Assembly (NCBI GenBank): GCA_016722375.1 | Contig: JADKJG010000003.1 | Location: 62,001-126,000 of the forward strand | DNA from: Bacteroidota bacterium | GTDB lineage: Bacteria > Bacteroidota > Bacteroidia > Chitinophagales > LD1 | Direction: 5' to 3' | DNA: 64,000 bases | Part shown: positions 50,827-61,814 of the stretch, piece by piece | Position numbering within the stretch: position 1 is the first letter of the stretch | Layout: the number at the start of each line of letters is the position of its first letter | Program-made: the position numbers and the translations under genes | The notes under the pieces: generated by a model | Told to the model about the DNA's origin: nothing | Databases searched by the model: none | The model's input: the letters and a program-made list of their open reading frames with translations, nothing else

Positions 50827-52359
50827 ATGGATGAACTAAACACCATCAACGGCATAGGAGTGAACGCCGGTTTCAAAAAATCCATATACTTTCTATTCTC
50901 AGTTATTGTCTTTGCCTATTTGCTTTTTCGGGCGATTATAATGGACATGACTTATGATGAAATCTGGACCCTCAATCAATTTGTGCCCTCCAGCTTTTAT
51001 CATATAATCAACTATACTCCTTGTGTTGCCAACAACCATATCTTAAATACAGTACTCATTAAAATTTTATTTCTCACAGGTTCACAACATTATTTTCTCG
51101 CCCGCTTGCCTAATTTACTGGCTTCTATAGTTTTTCTGTTTTTCACTTATCGAATTGCAAATATCTTCCTATCGTCTGTTACAGGGTTTGTTTTTTTCAT
51201 ACTATTGGTAACCAACCCATATTTGCTCGACTTTTTCAGTCTGGCGAGAGGCTATGGACTGGCGCTTGGATTTCAGATGGCTTCACTGTATTATCTGATC
51301 AGTTTTATCTACAACCATCAAACTAAGAGCGCATACTATTCCCTTCTGGTCGGGTCTTTGGCAGTACTCAGCAATTTTGCCTGGCTGAATTACTTCATCG
51401 TGCTATTGCCCTTGATATTATGTGCCGGATGGCTGTTAGCCGACATTAAATACAGGATACGATTTATATCAGTTGCCGGATTTATTTCTCTGGCATTAGC
51501 CGCTATTGTTTATGAACCCCTTAGAAAATTGAAAAATTCGGAGGAGCTTTGGTACGGCGGCGGCTCCGATTTCTTTTCCGACTCACTCATTTCTTTAGCG
51601 CACTATACCTTATACCTAGAAGTTTCTTACTCTGCTACACATTGGGTTCTTATCTCCTTTCTGACTGTTACAATCACTATAACAGTGCTTTCGTTTTATT
51701 TTAACCGCGAGATTATTTCCGCTAGAACGGGTCTTGTATTGCTACTGATATTCAGTACTCTCTCAGCCATCACGCAGCACTTTTTGCTGGGCACACTATA
51801 TCCTATTGACCGATCCACACTTTTGTATTATCCACTTTTTATCTCCGTTTTGTGCTTCTCATGGGAGGATATTTCAACACACTTTCGTTATCACCGGCTA
51901 TTTTTAATACTGGCGCTGATATCAACAATAAATTTTATCAAAAATGCCAGTACGTTCAAGTGTGCTAACTGGTATCACGATTCAAGAACTTCGGAGATTT
52001 TGGAGTGGCTTAATAACAAAGGGATTCAGGAGCACCGACAAATCAAAATTGATTATTCGTGGCCGGTTTCAGGCTCCACAGAATATCTTTTAAACAAAAA
52101 CCGATTTCCTTTTGTGAAAAGTGTAAAAAATCAGATACAGCGCGATTCACTTAATTACGAAACTGACTTCTACATTTATTTTGCAGAACCTATTCTTAAA
52201 GTGGGTTATGACGCTAATAGTCAAAGAATCAACCACGTGCTAAAGGACACGGTTCTGAAATTCGAGAAGGAGAAGCTATACGTCTTCTCAAACATAAGAG
52301 GGTCGAACCCTCTGTCGAAGATTCTCGAAACGAAAACTCGGCGACGGGAGAATTTCTGA
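50827..52359 (+). CDS. multi-spanning membrane protein, GT-C glycosyltransferase-like
   Basis: 510 residues with about ten membrane helices and a soluble C-terminal domain of about 120 residues. After the first helix the loop reads MDMTYDEIWTLNQF; an Asp-Glu pair there is the metal/phosphate-binding position of GT39/GT83-type dolichyl- or undecaprenyl-phosphate-dependent glycosyltransferases. A further ARLPN segment and the RGYGLALGFQ motif agree with that group. Substrate unknown. Upstream of an ABC export system but with its own promoter. Confidence 0.7.
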   Translation: MDELNTINGIGVNAGFKKSIYFLFSVIVFAYLLFRAIIMDMTYDEIWTLNQFVPSSFYHIINYTPCVANNHILNTVLIKILFLTGSQHYFLARLPNLLASIVFLFFTYRIANIFLSSVTGFVFFILLVTNPYLLDFFSLARGYGLALGFQMASLYYLISFIYNHQTKSAYYSLLVGSLAVLSNFAWLNYFIVLLPLILCAGWLLADIKYRIRFISVAGFISLALAAIVYEPLRKLKNSEELWYGGGSDFFSDSLISLAHYTLYLEVSYSATHWVLISFLTVTITITVLSFYFNREIISARTGLVLLLIFSTLSAITQHFLLGTLYPIDRSTLLYYPLFISVLCFSWEDISTHFRYHRLFLILALISTINFIKNASTFKCANWYHDSRTSEILEWLNNKGIQEHRQIKIDYSWPVSGSTEYLLNKNRFPFVKSVKNQIQRDSLNYETDFYIYFAEPILKVGYDANSQRINHVLKDTVLKFEKEKLYVFSNIRGSNPLSKILETKTRRRENF

Positions 52360-52521
52360 TGAATTGAAAAAAGCCCTGATTACCATGCAAACTGCCTTTC
52401 TCTTAACGATGGTCACAGATACGAATCTCTTTGTTTGTCGAATAATTCTATTGACAGGCGATGATTCGACACAAAAACTATCTTTAGATTAAATTAAAAC
52501 ACAAAAGAAATACTTGCCCTG

Positions 52522-53607
52522 ATGGACTATTTAAAATTCCTCTTGCTTTCTGTTTATCCTTTATTCTTGCTATCCGGCTGTAATAAGAAAGAATACATCT
52601 CTCCTGAAAACAAAAACATCACCGAAAGCGCCTACGCATCTGGCATTATAAAAAGCAAAAACCAATACCAGGTTTTCAGCAAAACAAATGGCATACTGGA
52701 AAAAGCATTCGTTAAAGAAGGGGCGCGCATTAAAATAGGCGATCCACTTTTTCAAATGGATAATAAAAACTCAAAAGTAGCCACTCGAAATGCACTTCTG
52801 GCTTCTGCCACCGCCGACTTTGCTATTAATTCTGATCGGTTAAAAGATGCTCTAAATTCGGTTCAAATGGCTATGAAAAAGTTGAGCAATGATTCTCTAT
52901 TATTCGCAAGACAGAAGATCCTTTGGAATAGCAACATTGGCACTAGGAATGAACTAGAGCAGAAAGAGTTAAACTTTGAAAATTCTAAAGTAGCGCTGAC
53001 TCGAGCAAAAGTAACCTATGAAGATTTGCAGCGCCAGCTAAAACTGGCCTCCGGACAAAGCAAAAATAATTATGAAATTGCCAAACTGCTTGAGAAAGAT
53101 TTGATTATCCGAAGCGATTTAGATGGGGTAGTATATCAAATCAATAAGGAGCAAGGCGAACTGGCATCAAGCCTTTCACCCCTAGCGGTAGTTGGTGCTG
53201 ATGATTTTATTATTGAGCTAAATATTGATGAATTAGATATTGTAAAAATAAAGCCCGGTCAACAGGTTATTGTGCGAATGGACAGCTATAAATCGCAAAT
53301 TTTTGAAGCTACAATTACCTCCATCTATCCCATGATGAATGAACGGACCCGGACATTTATTGCAGAGGCTGTATTTACGAAAAGACCTATTGAGCTTTAT
53401 CCAAATCTTACACTGGAAGCCAACATCGTGATTCATACAAAACAAAATGTATTAACCATTCCAAGGAGCTACTTGGTCAATGATTCTACTGTAATGCTCC
53501 AAAATGGGAAGATGCAACAAGTAGAATTGGGCCTAATGGATTATAACTTGGTAGAAATAAAAAAGGGGCTCACCGCTCATTCCAAAATAGCGTTGCCCGA
53601 AAAATGA
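52522..53607 (+). CDS. HlyD/MacA-type periplasmic adaptor lipoprotein
   Basis: 361 residues, signal peptide with lipobox (LLSGC). Biotinyl-lipoyl halves surround a helical hairpin (residues about 75-190, rich in A, K, L, N): QVFSKTNGILEKAFVKEGARIKIGDPLFQ and DGVVYQINKEQGELASSLSPLAVVG (in outline). It probably links an ABC permease to an outer membrane factor. It overlaps the permease gene by four bases (ATGA), as the permease does with the ATPase. Confidence 0.87.
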   Translation: MDYLKFLLLSVYPLFLLSGCNKKEYISPENKNITESAYASGIIKSKNQYQVFSKTNGILEKAFVKEGARIKIGDPLFQMDNKNSKVATRNALLASATADFAINSDRLKDALNSVQMAMKKLSNDSLLFARQKILWNSNIGTRNELEQKELNFENSKVALTRAKVTYEDLQRQLKLASGQSKNNYEIAKLLEKDLIIRSDLDGVVYQINKEQGELASSLSPLAVVGADDFIIELNIDELDIVKIKPGQQVIVRMDSYKSQIFEATITSIYPMMNERTRTFIAEAVFTKRPIELYPNLTLEANIVIHTKQNVLTIPRSYLVNDSTVMLQNGKMQQVELGLMDYNLVEIKKGLTAHSKIALPEK

Positions 53608-54863
53608 GAATCAAGCACATCACCGAAATTGCCGGGGCACTTTTGTTTTCTCGTTGGAAACAAACATTAGTAGCCGCTATTGGAGTAACTTTCAGTATCA
53701 CCTTGTTTATAGCGCTGCTTGGTTTTATGGAAGGCTTAAATCAATTATTAGATAGCTTGGTTTTAAACCGGACCCCTCACATAAGGCTATACAATGACAT
53801 CCGGCCTTCAAAACTTCAGCCTATTGAGATAGCAGAGCAATACAAAAATTATCACCACTTTATCAGTTCCGTAAAGCCTGCCAACGCACGAAAGAAAATT
53901 TACAACGCAGAACAGATTTTCGACAGGCTATACGCTGACCCGCGTGTACTCGGAGTGGCACCAAAAGTAACGGTTCAAGCTTTTTACAATCTCGGGAAAA
54001 TAGATCTAAATGGGGTTATTAACGGCGTAGATGTAGAACAGGAGGCCAAACTTTTCTCGTTTAATGATTACGTCACTGGTGGAAATTATTATGATCTGAA
54101 AAATATTTCAAATAGTATTATCCTAGGGAAAGGTGCTGCCGATAAAATGCTGGCTAAGGTCGGTGATATTATTATCGTAACCACCACGGGAGGCGAACAG
54201 TTTCCACTAAAAGTAGTGGGCTTTTTTCAATCGGGCATTGCTGAACTTGACAAAGTACAAAGCTATGCCAGTTTGGCAACCACACAGAAACTCTTGGGCG
54301 AAACAGGTAATTATGTCAGCGATATCCAGATAAAATTAAAAGACCTTAATCAGGCCCCCGAGGTAGCTCGTGAATATGAAAAGCTATTCAACATTGACGC
54401 AGAGGATATACAAACTGCCAATGCCCAGTTTGAAACCGGAAGCAATGTCCGTTCGATTATCTCCTATGCTGTAGGCATCACTCTGTTGATTGTTTCAGGC
54501 TTTGGAATTTACAATATCCTGAACATGATGATCTATGAAAAAATGGACTCCATTGCTATTCTAAAAGCCACTGGCTTTGCAGGAGACGATGTCAAAACAA
54601 TTTTCATCGTTGTGGCATTGAGTATCGGAATCTCTGGTGCTCTAGGCGGAGTTGTTTTTGGCTTTTTGCTCTCCCTGCTTATTGATGCCGTCCCGTTTAA
54701 AACCGCTTCGCTTCCTACTATTACTACCTATCCAATTGATTATGGATTGCAATACTATTCTATCGCTGTAGCATTTGCCATCATCACCACTTTTTTTGCC
54801 GGTTGGTTTCCTGCTCAAAAAGCAAGCAAAGTGGATCCTGTTATTATCATTAGAGGCAAATGA
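53604..54863 (+). CDS. ABC export permease (FtsX/MacB/LolE type)
   Basis: 419 residues with one N-terminal membrane helix (TLVAAIGVTFSITLFIALLGF), a large periplasmic domain (residues about 50-270) and three C-terminal helices with the FtsX signature IAILKATGFAGDDVKTIFI. It ends [19 protein letters not shown], the usual end of this family. It overlaps both neighbours by four bases. The order adaptor-permease-ATPase is that of DevBCA-like exporters. Cargo unknown. Confidence 0.9.
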   Translation: MRIKHITEIAGALLFSRWKQTLVAAIGVTFSITLFIALLGFMEGLNQLLDSLVLNRTPHIRLYNDIRPSKLQPIEIAEQYKNYHHFISSVKPANARKKIYNAEQIFDRLYADPRVLGVAPKVTVQAFYNLGKIDLNGVINGVDVEQEAKLFSFNDYVTGGNYYDLKNISNSIILGKGAADKMLAKVGDIIIVTTTGGEQFPLKVVGFFQSGIAELDKVQSYASLATTQKLLGETGNYVSDIQIKLKDLNQAPEVAREYEKLFNIDAEDIQTANAQFETGSNVRSIISYAVGITLLIVSGFGIYNILNMMIYEKMDSIAILKATGFAGDDVKTIFIVVALSIGISGALGGVVFGFLLSLLIDAVPFKTASLPTITTYPIDYGLQYYSIAVAFAIITTFFAGWFPAQKASKVDPVIIIRGK

Positions 54864-55543
54864 AAAATCATAACGCACTGGAGGCGCGATCCATCTTCAA
54901 GACATTTAACGATCCTGTAAAAATTGATGTTCTAAAGGATATAACATTCAATATAGGCTGTGGAGAATTTGTATCCGTGATCGGCAAATCGGGTTGCGGG
55001 AAATCAACCTTGCTTTATATTCTTTCTACCATGGACACGGATTACACCGGTCAGCTATTCATTGATGGTGAAAGTATGCACAACAAAAAAGAGAAAGAGC
55101 TAGCAGCTATACGCAATGAAAAGATCGGTTTTGTTTTTCAGTTTCATTATTTGCTCAACGAATTTACCGTATTGAAAAACGTCATGCTGCCCGGCTTTAA
55201 ACCGGATAAGTTATCAGAAGAGGAATTGGAAAACAACGCGCTCACACTGTTAAATAAGTTGGGAATTGGGAATCTGGCTCATAAGATGGCTTACCAATTG
55301 TCGGGAGGCGAAAAACAACGAGTAGCCATTGCCCGGGCAATGATCAATAACCCAATCATTATCATGTGTGATGAGCCTACCGGAAATCTGGATAATAAGA
55401 ATACGGACATGGTGCTCGAAATATTTAAAGACCTAGCCAAGACTCATCTAAGAACATTATTGGTTGTAACTCATGATATGAATTTTGCTGAGAGTACCGA
55501 GCGCATCATAGAAATGGACGATGGGCGCATAATAAACCAGTAG
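54860..55543 (+). CDS. ABC export ATPase (LolD/MacB type)
   Basis: 227 residues. Walker [11 protein letters not shown]-loop [13 protein letters not shown], signature [15 protein letters not shown], Walker [13 protein letters not shown] and the switch histidine VVTHD are present. It energises the permease encoded just upstream. Confidence 0.94.
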   Translation: MKNHNALEARSIFKTFNDPVKIDVLKDITFNIGCGEFVSVIGKSGCGKSTLLYILSTMDTDYTGQLFIDGESMHNKKEKELAAIRNEKIGFVFQFHYLLNEFTVLKNVMLPGFKPDKLSEEELENNALTLLNKLGIGNLAHKMAYQLSGGEKQRVAIARAMINNPIIIMCDEPTGNLDNKNTDMVLEIFKDLAKTHLRTLLVVTHDMNFAESTERIIEMDDGRIINQ

Positions 55544-55628
55544 CTTCAAAAATAGATAGCCAACTGAAAAATCTTTTGCCTTGCAGACGACAATGGGAGA
55601 GATTTAATTCATCCTTTTTCCATTCAAG

Positions 55629-58600
55629 CTACATACTCCTTCTATACTGTCCGCCCACTTCATACAGGGCATGGGTGATTTCTCCAAGAGTACAATACTT
55701 GACGGTTTCCATCAATTCTTCAAACAGGTTTCCATTATCTGTAGCTACTTGCTGTAGTTTTTTTAGTGCTTCAGATGAAGTAGCGGTGCTACGCTTTTTA
55801 AACGCATTCAGTGCGTTGATTTGAAACTCTTTTTCTTCCGATGTAGAACGAATCACTTCCTGAGGAAGGATAGTTGGCGAACCGGTCTTGCTGAGAAACG
55901 TGTTTACACCGACAATCGGATATTCACCGGTGTGCTTTTGATGTTCATAGTAAAGCGACTCTTCCTGTATTTTATTGCGCTGATACATTCTTTCCATAGC
56001 ACCCAATACACCGCCTCGTTCTGTGAGGCGCTTGAATTCTGTGAGTACTGCCTCTTCTACCAAGTCCGTTAATTCTTCGATCAAGAAAGAACCTTGATTT
56101 GGATTTTCATTTTTTGCAGTACCCAATTCGCGATTGATAATCAATTGAATCGCCATAGCGCGGCGTACACTTTCTTCCGTAGGGGTAGTAATGGCTTCAT
56201 CATAAGCATTGGTGTGAAGCGAATTGCAGTTATCATAAATGGCATAGAGCGCTTGCAGCGTTGTTCTGATATCATTGAAATCAATTTCCTGCGCGTGCAA
56301 ACTTCTGCCGGAGGTCTGGATATGATATTTTAATTTCTGCGCGCGTTCGTTGGCTTTATATTTATTCTTCATGGCCTTGGCCCAAATGCGCCTTGCCACC
56401 CTGCCAATCACCGAATATTCCGGGTCCATTCCATTGCTGAAAAAGAAAGAAAGGTTAGGAGCAAAGTCGTCAATCTTCATACCGCGGCTGAGGTAATATT
56501 CCACATACGTAAAGCCGTTAGATAGTGTGAACGCCAACTGAGAAATTGGATTGGCACCTGCCTCGGCAATATGATACCCGGAAATAGAAACCGAATAGAA
56601 ATTGCGCACTTTTTGGTCTATGAAATATTGCTGTACATCCCCCATCATCTTCAAAGCAAATTCAGTGGAGAAGATACAAGTGTTCTGCGCCTGATCTTCT
56701 TTCAGAATATCTGCTTGCACGGTTCCGCGGACAGACTGCAAAGCTTTGGTTTTCAGTTTTTCATACACCTCTTTGGGCAACACCCTGTCGCCACTGGTTC
56801 CCAGCAAAGTCAAACCCAGCCCGTTGTTTCCCTGAGGAAGGCTACCGTTATAAACCGGTGCTCCGGCTTTTTGATCTTTGAATATATCTTTCAGTTTTTT
56901 CTGAACTTCTTTTTCCAGGCCGTGCTCTTTAATATATTTTTCACATTCCTGATCAATAGCGGCATTCATGAAAAAAGCAAGAATCATCGGCGCAGGACCG
57001 TTGATAGTCATACTCACCGAGGTTTTAGGATTACAAAGATCAAAGCCACTATATAATTTCTTCGCATCATCCACCGTAGCAATGCTTACACCGCTGTTGC
57101 CCACCTTTCCATAAATATCAGGGCGATGATCCGGGTCTTGACCGTAAAGCGTAACGGAATCAAAAGCAGTAGATAATCGAATGGCTGGCTGCCCCAATGA
57201 AACATAGTGAAAACGCTTGTTCGTTCGTTCCGGCCCACCCTCACCGGCAAACATACGGGTAGGGTCTTCGCCTTCGCGTTTCAGCGGAAATACTCCGGCT
57301 GTGTATGGAAACTCGCCCGGAACATTTTCCTGCAACTGCCAGCGCAAAATATCACCCCAATCATGGTATCTAGGTAGATATACCTTGCGGATGTTCGTTC
57401 CCGAAAGGCTCTTGTGAACAAAGGGAAGCTGCAATACTTTTTCGCGCACCTCAAAGGCAAATGTTTCACCGGAGTACCTCTTTTTCAGTTCCTTCCAGTT
57501 ATCAATCAGGTCTTTACAGAAAGCGTGAAACCCTTTTTCATAATGAGTAATCAATTTTTTGACTTCCGAATTATCTTTCAGTTCCACGCTCACGCCATAT
57601 AACTGATATAGCTTGCTGGCAATGGCACATTGCTCGTCCACCCACTGGTCATAGGCTTCATTGTTTTCTGCAATCTCCGCCAGATAGCGCACGCGAGCCG
57701 GTGGAATGATCTGAGATTTGGTAGCGGTATTTTTAGCAGAAGTATGTTTTACGTGAAACTCTTGACCTGTTTTCTCTTTCACCTTGTTGGTCAGCATTTC
57801 AAAAAGATGATTCACTCCGGCATCGTTAAACTGAGAGGCAATGGTTCCCACAATCGGCAGTTCTTCATCCTTGGCTTGAAAAAGCTGATGGCTTCGTTTA
57901 TAAGCTTTGCGAACATCTGCCAAAGAATCCAGTGCTCCGGCTTTATCAAATTTGTTGATGGCAATCAGGTCGGCATAATCAATCATGTTGATCTTTTCCA
58001 ATTGAGAAGCAGCTCCATATTCCGGTGTCATGACATACATAGAAACATCGCAATAGTCCAAGATGGAAGCATCGCTCTGACCTACTCCGGCACTTTCAAG
58101 AATGATAAAATCGAAATGCGCAGCCTTACAGATGTCAATGGCCTCTTGCACATGCACACTCAACGCCCGGTCACTCTCTCTCGTTGCCAGTGAACGCATA
58201 TAAGCGCGCGGATTAGAGATAGAATTCATCCGTATTCTATCGCCCAACAAAGCCCCACCGGTTTTCTTTTTGGATGGATCCACCGAAATCACCGCGATAG
58301 TCTTGTCTTTAAAGTGACGGAGAAATCTGCGCACAATCTCATCGGTTACCGATGATTTTCCCGCGCCACCGGTTCCGGTAATTCCCAACACCGGAATAAC
58401 ACCCTTGTCCTTTTCTATCTTGGCGATCAGTTTTTTGCCTTCGTCTTCATCATTTTCAACGGTGGTGATGGCCTTGCCAATAATCTTCCAGTTTTTGCTT
58501 TTCAACTGTTTCAGTTCCCCATTCAATTTGATCCGCGTATCAAAATCGCATTGACTGATCACATCTTCGATCATTCCTTCCAGACCCATTTTTCTTCCAT

Positions 58601-58958
58601 CATCCGGTGTATAGATTCGGGCGATACCGTATTGATGCAAGTCCTTAATTTCTTCCGGAAGAATGGTACCACCTCCTCCACCAAATATCTTGATATGACC
58701 GCACCCTTGCTCCTGCAACAAATCATACATGTATTTGAAGAATTCCGTATGCCCTCCCTGATAGGAGGTAACGGCAATACCTTGAGCGTCTTCCTGTATA
58801 GCGCACTCCACAATTTCCTGAGCGCTCCGGTTATGACCCAAGTGGATCACTTCGGCTCCTTTGGCTTGCATGATTCGACGCATGATATTGATAGCCGCAT
58901 CGTGGCCATCGAACAGAGATGCAGCAGTGACTATTCTAACTTTATGTTTCAGATTCAT
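55629..58958 (-). CDS. icmF: fused acyl-CoA mutase IcmF (B12 domain, MeaB-like GTPase, mutase)
   Basis: 1,109 residues combining three parts. The N-terminal cobalamin-binding domain has D-G-H at 17-19 and GGGG at 93-97. A MeaB/ArgK-like G-protein domain carries the P-loop GTGGAGKSS near 195-203 and NKFD. The large mutase barrel starts near residue 540 ([27 protein letters not shown], in outline). This layout is IcmF, which interconverts isobutyryl- and butyryl-CoA (and isovaleryl/pivalyl-CoA) and carries its own reactivating chaperone. Separate methylmalonyl-CoA mutase lacks the middle domain. It may serve branched-chain or fatty acid metabolism. Confidence 0.93.
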   Translation of the reverse strand: MNLKHKVRIVTAASLFDGHDAAINIMRRIMQAKGAEVIHLGHNRSAQEIVECAIQEDAQGIAVTSYQGGHTEFFKYMYDLLQEQGCGHIKIFGGGGGTILPEEIKDLHQYGIARIYTPDDGRKMGLEGMIEDVISQCDFDTRIKLNGELKQLKSKNWKIIGKAITTVENDEDEGKKLIAKIEKDKGVIPVLGITGTGGAGKSSVTDEIVRRFLRHFKDKTIAVISVDPSKKKTGGALLGDRIRMNSISNPRAYMRSLATRESDRALSVHVQEAIDICKAAHFDFIILESAGVGQSDASILDYCDVSMYVMTPEYGAASQLEKINMIDYADLIAINKFDKAGALDSLADVRKAYKRSHQLFQAKDEELPIVGTIASQFNDAGVNHLFEMLTNKVKEKTGQEFHVKHTSAKNTATKSQIIPPARVRYLAEIAENNEAYDQWVDEQCAIASKLYQLYGVSVELKDNSEVKKLITHYEKGFHAFCKDLIDNWKELKKRYSGETFAFEVREKVLQLPFVHKSLSGTNIRKVYLPRYHDWGDILRWQLQENVPGEFPYTAGVFPLKREGEDPTRMFAGEGGPERTNKRFHYVSLGQPAIRLSTAFDSVTLYGQDPDHRPDIYGKVGNSGVSIATVDDAKKLYSGFDLCNPKTSVSMTINGPAPMILAFFMNAAIDQECEKYIKEHGLEKEVQKKLKDIFKDQKAGAPVYNGSLPQGNNGLGLTLLGTSGDRVLPKEVYEKLKTKALQSVRGTVQADILKEDQAQNTCIFSTEFALKMMGDVQQYFIDQKVRNFYSVSISGYHIAEAGANPISQLAFTLSNGFTYVEYYLSRGMKIDDFAPNLSFFFSNGMDPEYSVIGRVARRIWAKAMKNKYKANERAQKLKYHIQTSGRSLHAQEIDFNDIRTTLQALYAIYDNCNSLHTNAYDEAITTPTEESVRRAMAIQLIINRELGTAKNENPNQGSFLIEELTDLVEEAVLTEFKRLTERGGVLGAMERMYQRNKIQEESLYYEHQKHTGEYPIVGVNTFLSKTGSPTILPQEVIRSTSEEKEFQINALNAFKKRSTATSSEALKKLQQVATDNGNLFEELMETVKYCTLGEITHALYEVGGQYRRSM

Positions 58959-59093
58959 GAAGATAATTTGACAATAGGATGATAATAAAATGAGGTAACA
59001 AAAACACCGGTGAAATTAGCAGATTGAGACAAACCTGTAAGGCAACATTCGTATTTTAAAATCTGCTTATCATTATGCTCTAAATAATGGCAA

Positions 59094-59522
59094 ATGAAAA
59101 ATTGGCTTATAATCTTCTTCGTTGCGGTTGTGCCGCTTGTTTCTACCGGACAAATAGATTTCGTTGATAACAATTGGGCAAAGGCGAGGGAGACTGCTAA
59201 AGAACAGAACAAATACCTGTTTGTAGATGCCTACACCGACTGGTGCGGGTGGTGTAAGGTGATGGATAAAAAAACATTCAGTCAGGATTCTGTAGCCCAG
59301 TTTATGAACCAGCATTTTGTCTCATTGAAATTAGAGATGGAACATGATTATGGCGTCAAAATAGCCATGAAATATCGGGTGGCTTCCTTTCCCAGCTATC
59401 TTGTTTTCAGCCCTGATGGGAGGTTGGTCTATACAATGGCCGGATATATGGAAGCCGCTTCATTCATGGGAAAGTTAAAAGAAGCATTGAATCCTGAAAA
59501 GCAGAAATCATATCCGGAATAA
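59094..59522 (+). CDS. secreted thioredoxin-like protein, N-terminal piece
   Basis: Signal peptide (MKNWLIIFFVAVVPLVSTG) followed by a thioredoxin fold with the redox motif WCGWCK (in DAYTDWCGWCKVMDKKTF) and the cis-proline ASFPSYLVFSPDG. It ends abruptly at SYPE. The following frame seems to be the rest of the same protein: adding one G and one A in the short runs between 59516 and 59530 would join it through YPGISDKIELDYPEFYG. Probable periplasmic disulfide/redox role. Confidence 0.82.
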   Translation: MKNWLIIFFVAVVPLVSTGQIDFVDNNWAKARETAKEQNKYLFVDAYTDWCGWCKVMDKKTFSQDSVAQFMNQHFVSLKLEMEHDYGVKIAMKYRVASFPSYLVFSPDGRLVYTMAGYMEAASFMGKLKEALNPEKQKSYPE

Positions 59523-59535
59523 GCGATAAATCGAG

Positions 59536-60261
59536 TTGGACTATCCCGAGTTTTATGGCAAAATGTTTGCAGAGAATGGCAAAAGAGTATTCCCGGATTC
59601 CATCACTCTAATGAGCTATCTCGATCAGCAAAGCGACTTGTTTACTGAAGTAAACTACTCAATCATTAATAAGTTAGTCGCTAAGGTTTCTGACAAATAT
59701 CAGCAGTTCTTTTTAGATAATCAGGATAAGTACGCCTCGCTCTACGGCAAGGACGAAGCCGACGATATGGTTTCCAATTTAGCCTACGGAAAACTTAAAA
59801 AAGCAGTAAAAGACTCCAGTGAAGTGCAACTTCAAAATGTTCGTGCCTTTGTAGATAAATATGTTCGCGAAGACAAAGAACAGACCAAAACTTATTACGG
59901 AATCTATTTCTATAAATCAGTTGGAAACTGGAAAAAATTTGCCGATGAGGTAGATACTCACCTCCGGAAAAATAAGGAAGTGGACGATCAAACGATTAAT
60001 GGCTGGGCATGGGAGGTTTATGAAAACGCATCAGACCAAGAAGTGATACAAAAGGCTATCGCTTGGATGAAGCCGGTAATAGATACCAAGCCGAAATATT
60101 TCAACATGGATACTTACGCGGCGCTTTTATATAAAGCAGGGAAATTGAAGGCTGCAAAAGTATATGCCCAAAAAGCGATTGAACTGGGAAAGAAGGAAGA
60201 AGAGAAGACCGAAGAAACCGAAAAATTACTCAAGAAAATTGAGAAAGAAAGTAAAAAGTAA
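59536..60261 (+). CDS. C-terminal piece of the thioredoxin-like protein (or separate helical protein)
   Basis: 241 residues with no signal peptide and only a TTG start (LDYPEFYGKMFAENGKR). Mostly helical with TPR-like stretches (WAWEVYENASDQEVIQKAIAWMKPVIDT; YAALLYKAGKLKAAKVYAQKAIELG, in parts) and a lysine/glutamate tail. Bacteroidota thioredoxin-like proteins commonly have such a helical extension. I read it as the extension of the preceding gene, separated by two single-base gaps. Confidence 0.72.
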   Translation: MDYPEFYGKMFAENGKRVFPDSITLMSYLDQQSDLFTEVNYSIINKLVAKVSDKYQQFFLDNQDKYASLYGKDEADDMVSNLAYGKLKKAVKDSSEVQLQNVRAFVDKYVREDKEQTKTYYGIYFYKSVGNWKKFADEVDTHLRKNKEVDDQTINGWAWEVYENASDQEVIQKAIAWMKPVIDTKPKYFNMDTYAALLYKAGKLKAAKVYAQKAIELGKKEEEKTEETEKLLKKIEKESKK

Positions 60262-60408
60262 GGACGGCTCATCCGCAATTATTTTCACACCCTTGCCTCT
60301 AAGAATATAATGCAATTTATTCAATAGGATAATTGCTTCTTGTTTTGGTTGGGATTAAATTCTGATTTCTTCAAGGAATATATCTCCGGTAAAAAAATTT
60401 GTTTTTAT
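60262..60408. other. intergenic, no gene seen
   Basis: A short AT-rich stretch between the thioredoxin-like gene and the MITE-like element. Confidence 0.3.
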
Positions 60409-60745
60409 AGTAGACTTCTTCGGAAAATCATCCATTTGTCTCCCTCTGGAGTATGTGCGTTAAGTTAAGCTTGTCAATTTATGGTTGAAACTTTTATCTG
60501 TACTTGAATCCGAAGGATTCAGATGTTTATAGAATCAGGAAGGAGAAGGATGCGACCCCGAAGGAGGTCGAACAAAGTGCGACCCTTTCAGGGTCATTGT
60601 CCTTCGCTGGGTATTCTTACTATAAACCTATCACCTCTTCAAGGTGAAAAACAGAATAATTCTTCTCCTAACTTAACGCATATGCCCTCTGGAGGAGTGT
60701 AGAGGGAGGAAATTAAACAAACCCGATTTTCCGAAGAGTCTACTG
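60409..60745. mobile_element. MITE-like element with about 20-bp terminal inverted repeats
   Basis: AGTAGACTTCTTCGGAAAATC at 60409-60429 (in effect 20 bases plus one extra T) is inverted as GATTTTCCGAAGAGTCTACT at 60726-60745. A second, inner inverted pair contains GCGTTAAGTTA / TAACTTAACGC near 60458 and 60669, next to CCCTCTGGAG in both arms. No transposase frame. About 337 bp. Confidence 0.65.
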
Positions 60746-60761
60746 AGTTACATAAGCCACA

Positions 60762-60790
60762 AAAAAAGGCGCTCCCTTTCGAGAGCGCCT
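60762..60790 (-). terminator. intrinsic terminator of the fibronectin III gene
   Basis: Minus strand GGCGCTC-TCGAAAGG-GAGCGCC followed by seven T's, 25 bases after the stop codon of the gene at 60816. Confidence 0.85.
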
Positions 60791-60815
60791 GACCAAGACT
60801 AAAAATGGGATTTTA

Positions 60816-61508
60816 TTAGTCTTGAGGTAAACTGAGCCGGAGCGTTGCCACCGGACTGTAGCCCTCATATCCTGCATGGCTAAGGGTCGCCACGCGGAAA
60901 TAATACTTGGTGCCGGGTGTTAAATCATAAATCTGAATTGAAGCCTTTTCAGATTGATATACCATTGGCCAACCCTGTGCAGGATTTGTAGTGGCCTCAA
61001 TTCGATAACCGGATGATTTCTTCACCGCTTTCCATTTCAACTTCACAGAGCCCTCCGCTGCGGCTTGCTTGGCAACCAGAGTTTCAGGAGAATTAAGAAT
61101 GCCAATTGGACTTTTAGAATCCCGAATATCCATACCGGAGCTGAGTGCAATTTCCGGATCTCCTTTTGCTTCACCCTCTACGTAAATCTGTAGATCGGAC
61201 ATCAATATGTCCAACTCTGCTTCGCGGAGGTCGCGGATTTCGGTAGCTGCTGGCCCTCCTGGAAGAGCCTGCTGTGCCAACTCGAGTGCATCTATAGCTG
61301 TGGTGATATCAGCCAAGGTGGGAGAGGGTACCGCAAAGTTGGGATTACCAGTCATGAATTCCACCACCCGGCGAGCCAGAGTGATTTTTTGTGGCACGGT
61401 CAACAGGTGAAAGCCCAGTTTGACAATAAAGGATACGATAAATACAGCAATGTGCTGGCAGACGGTACGCTTTGCGCTCCCGCCCTTTTTGTTTTTGTTC
61501 TTTTTCAT
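60816..61508 (-). CDS. fibronectin type III domain protein
   Basis: 230 residues. A basic N-terminus (KKNKNKKGG) precedes a hydrophobic segment (IAVFIVSFIVKLGFHLL). Then a helical region of about 90 residues and a C-terminal fibronectin III domain (VKLKWKAVKKSSGYRIEAT; LTPGTKYYFRVATLS). No catalytic site. Possibly membrane-anchored. The gene has a leader of nearly 400 bases if transcribed from the promoter in the dispersed repeat at 61893-61922, and a strong terminator. Confidence 0.78.
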   Translation of the reverse strand: MKKNKNKKGGSAKRTVCQHIAVFIVSFIVKLGFHLLTVPQKITLARRVVEFMTGNPNFAVPSPTLADITTAIDALELAQQALPGGPAATEIRDLREAELDILMSDLQIYVEGEAKGDPEIALSSGMDIRDSKSPIGILNSPETLVAKQAAAEGSVKLKWKAVKKSSGYRIEATTNPAQGWPMVYQSEKASIQIYDLTPGTKYYFRVATLSHAGYEGYSPVATLRLSLPQD

Positions 61509-61734
61509 TTTGTTTTTGTTTTAAAATTTGAATAAAAAATACGCAGCACCTCGTTCGTAAGCCTCCGCCTATGGCAGAATTTTATCCCTTGAAACAGGAT
61601 GCTGTTTTTGTTTAGCTATCCATAAAACAGCTATTGTCATTAGCAAACATCCGACCTCCCTTGCCTGCGCCGGCTGGCAATGCAGGAAGCTCCGGGAACC
61701 TCTTAAAACCAATCTTTCGCCTTTGAAACTGTAC

Positions 61735-61758
61735 CCCTCCTACTGATTCAGGGTACAG
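61735..61758 (-). other. leader hairpin upstream of the fibronectin III gene
   Basis: GTACCC and GGGTAC (plus-strand 61731-61756 region, with CTCC/GGAG-like extension) form a hairpin in the predicted 5' leader. With the repeat-borne hairpin this makes a long structured untranslated region. Confidence 0.4.
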
Positions 61759-61814
61759 CTTGAATCAGCAGGTTTTCATTGGCAAAATCATTAGGGTGTC
61801 AGGCCCTTGCTTCC

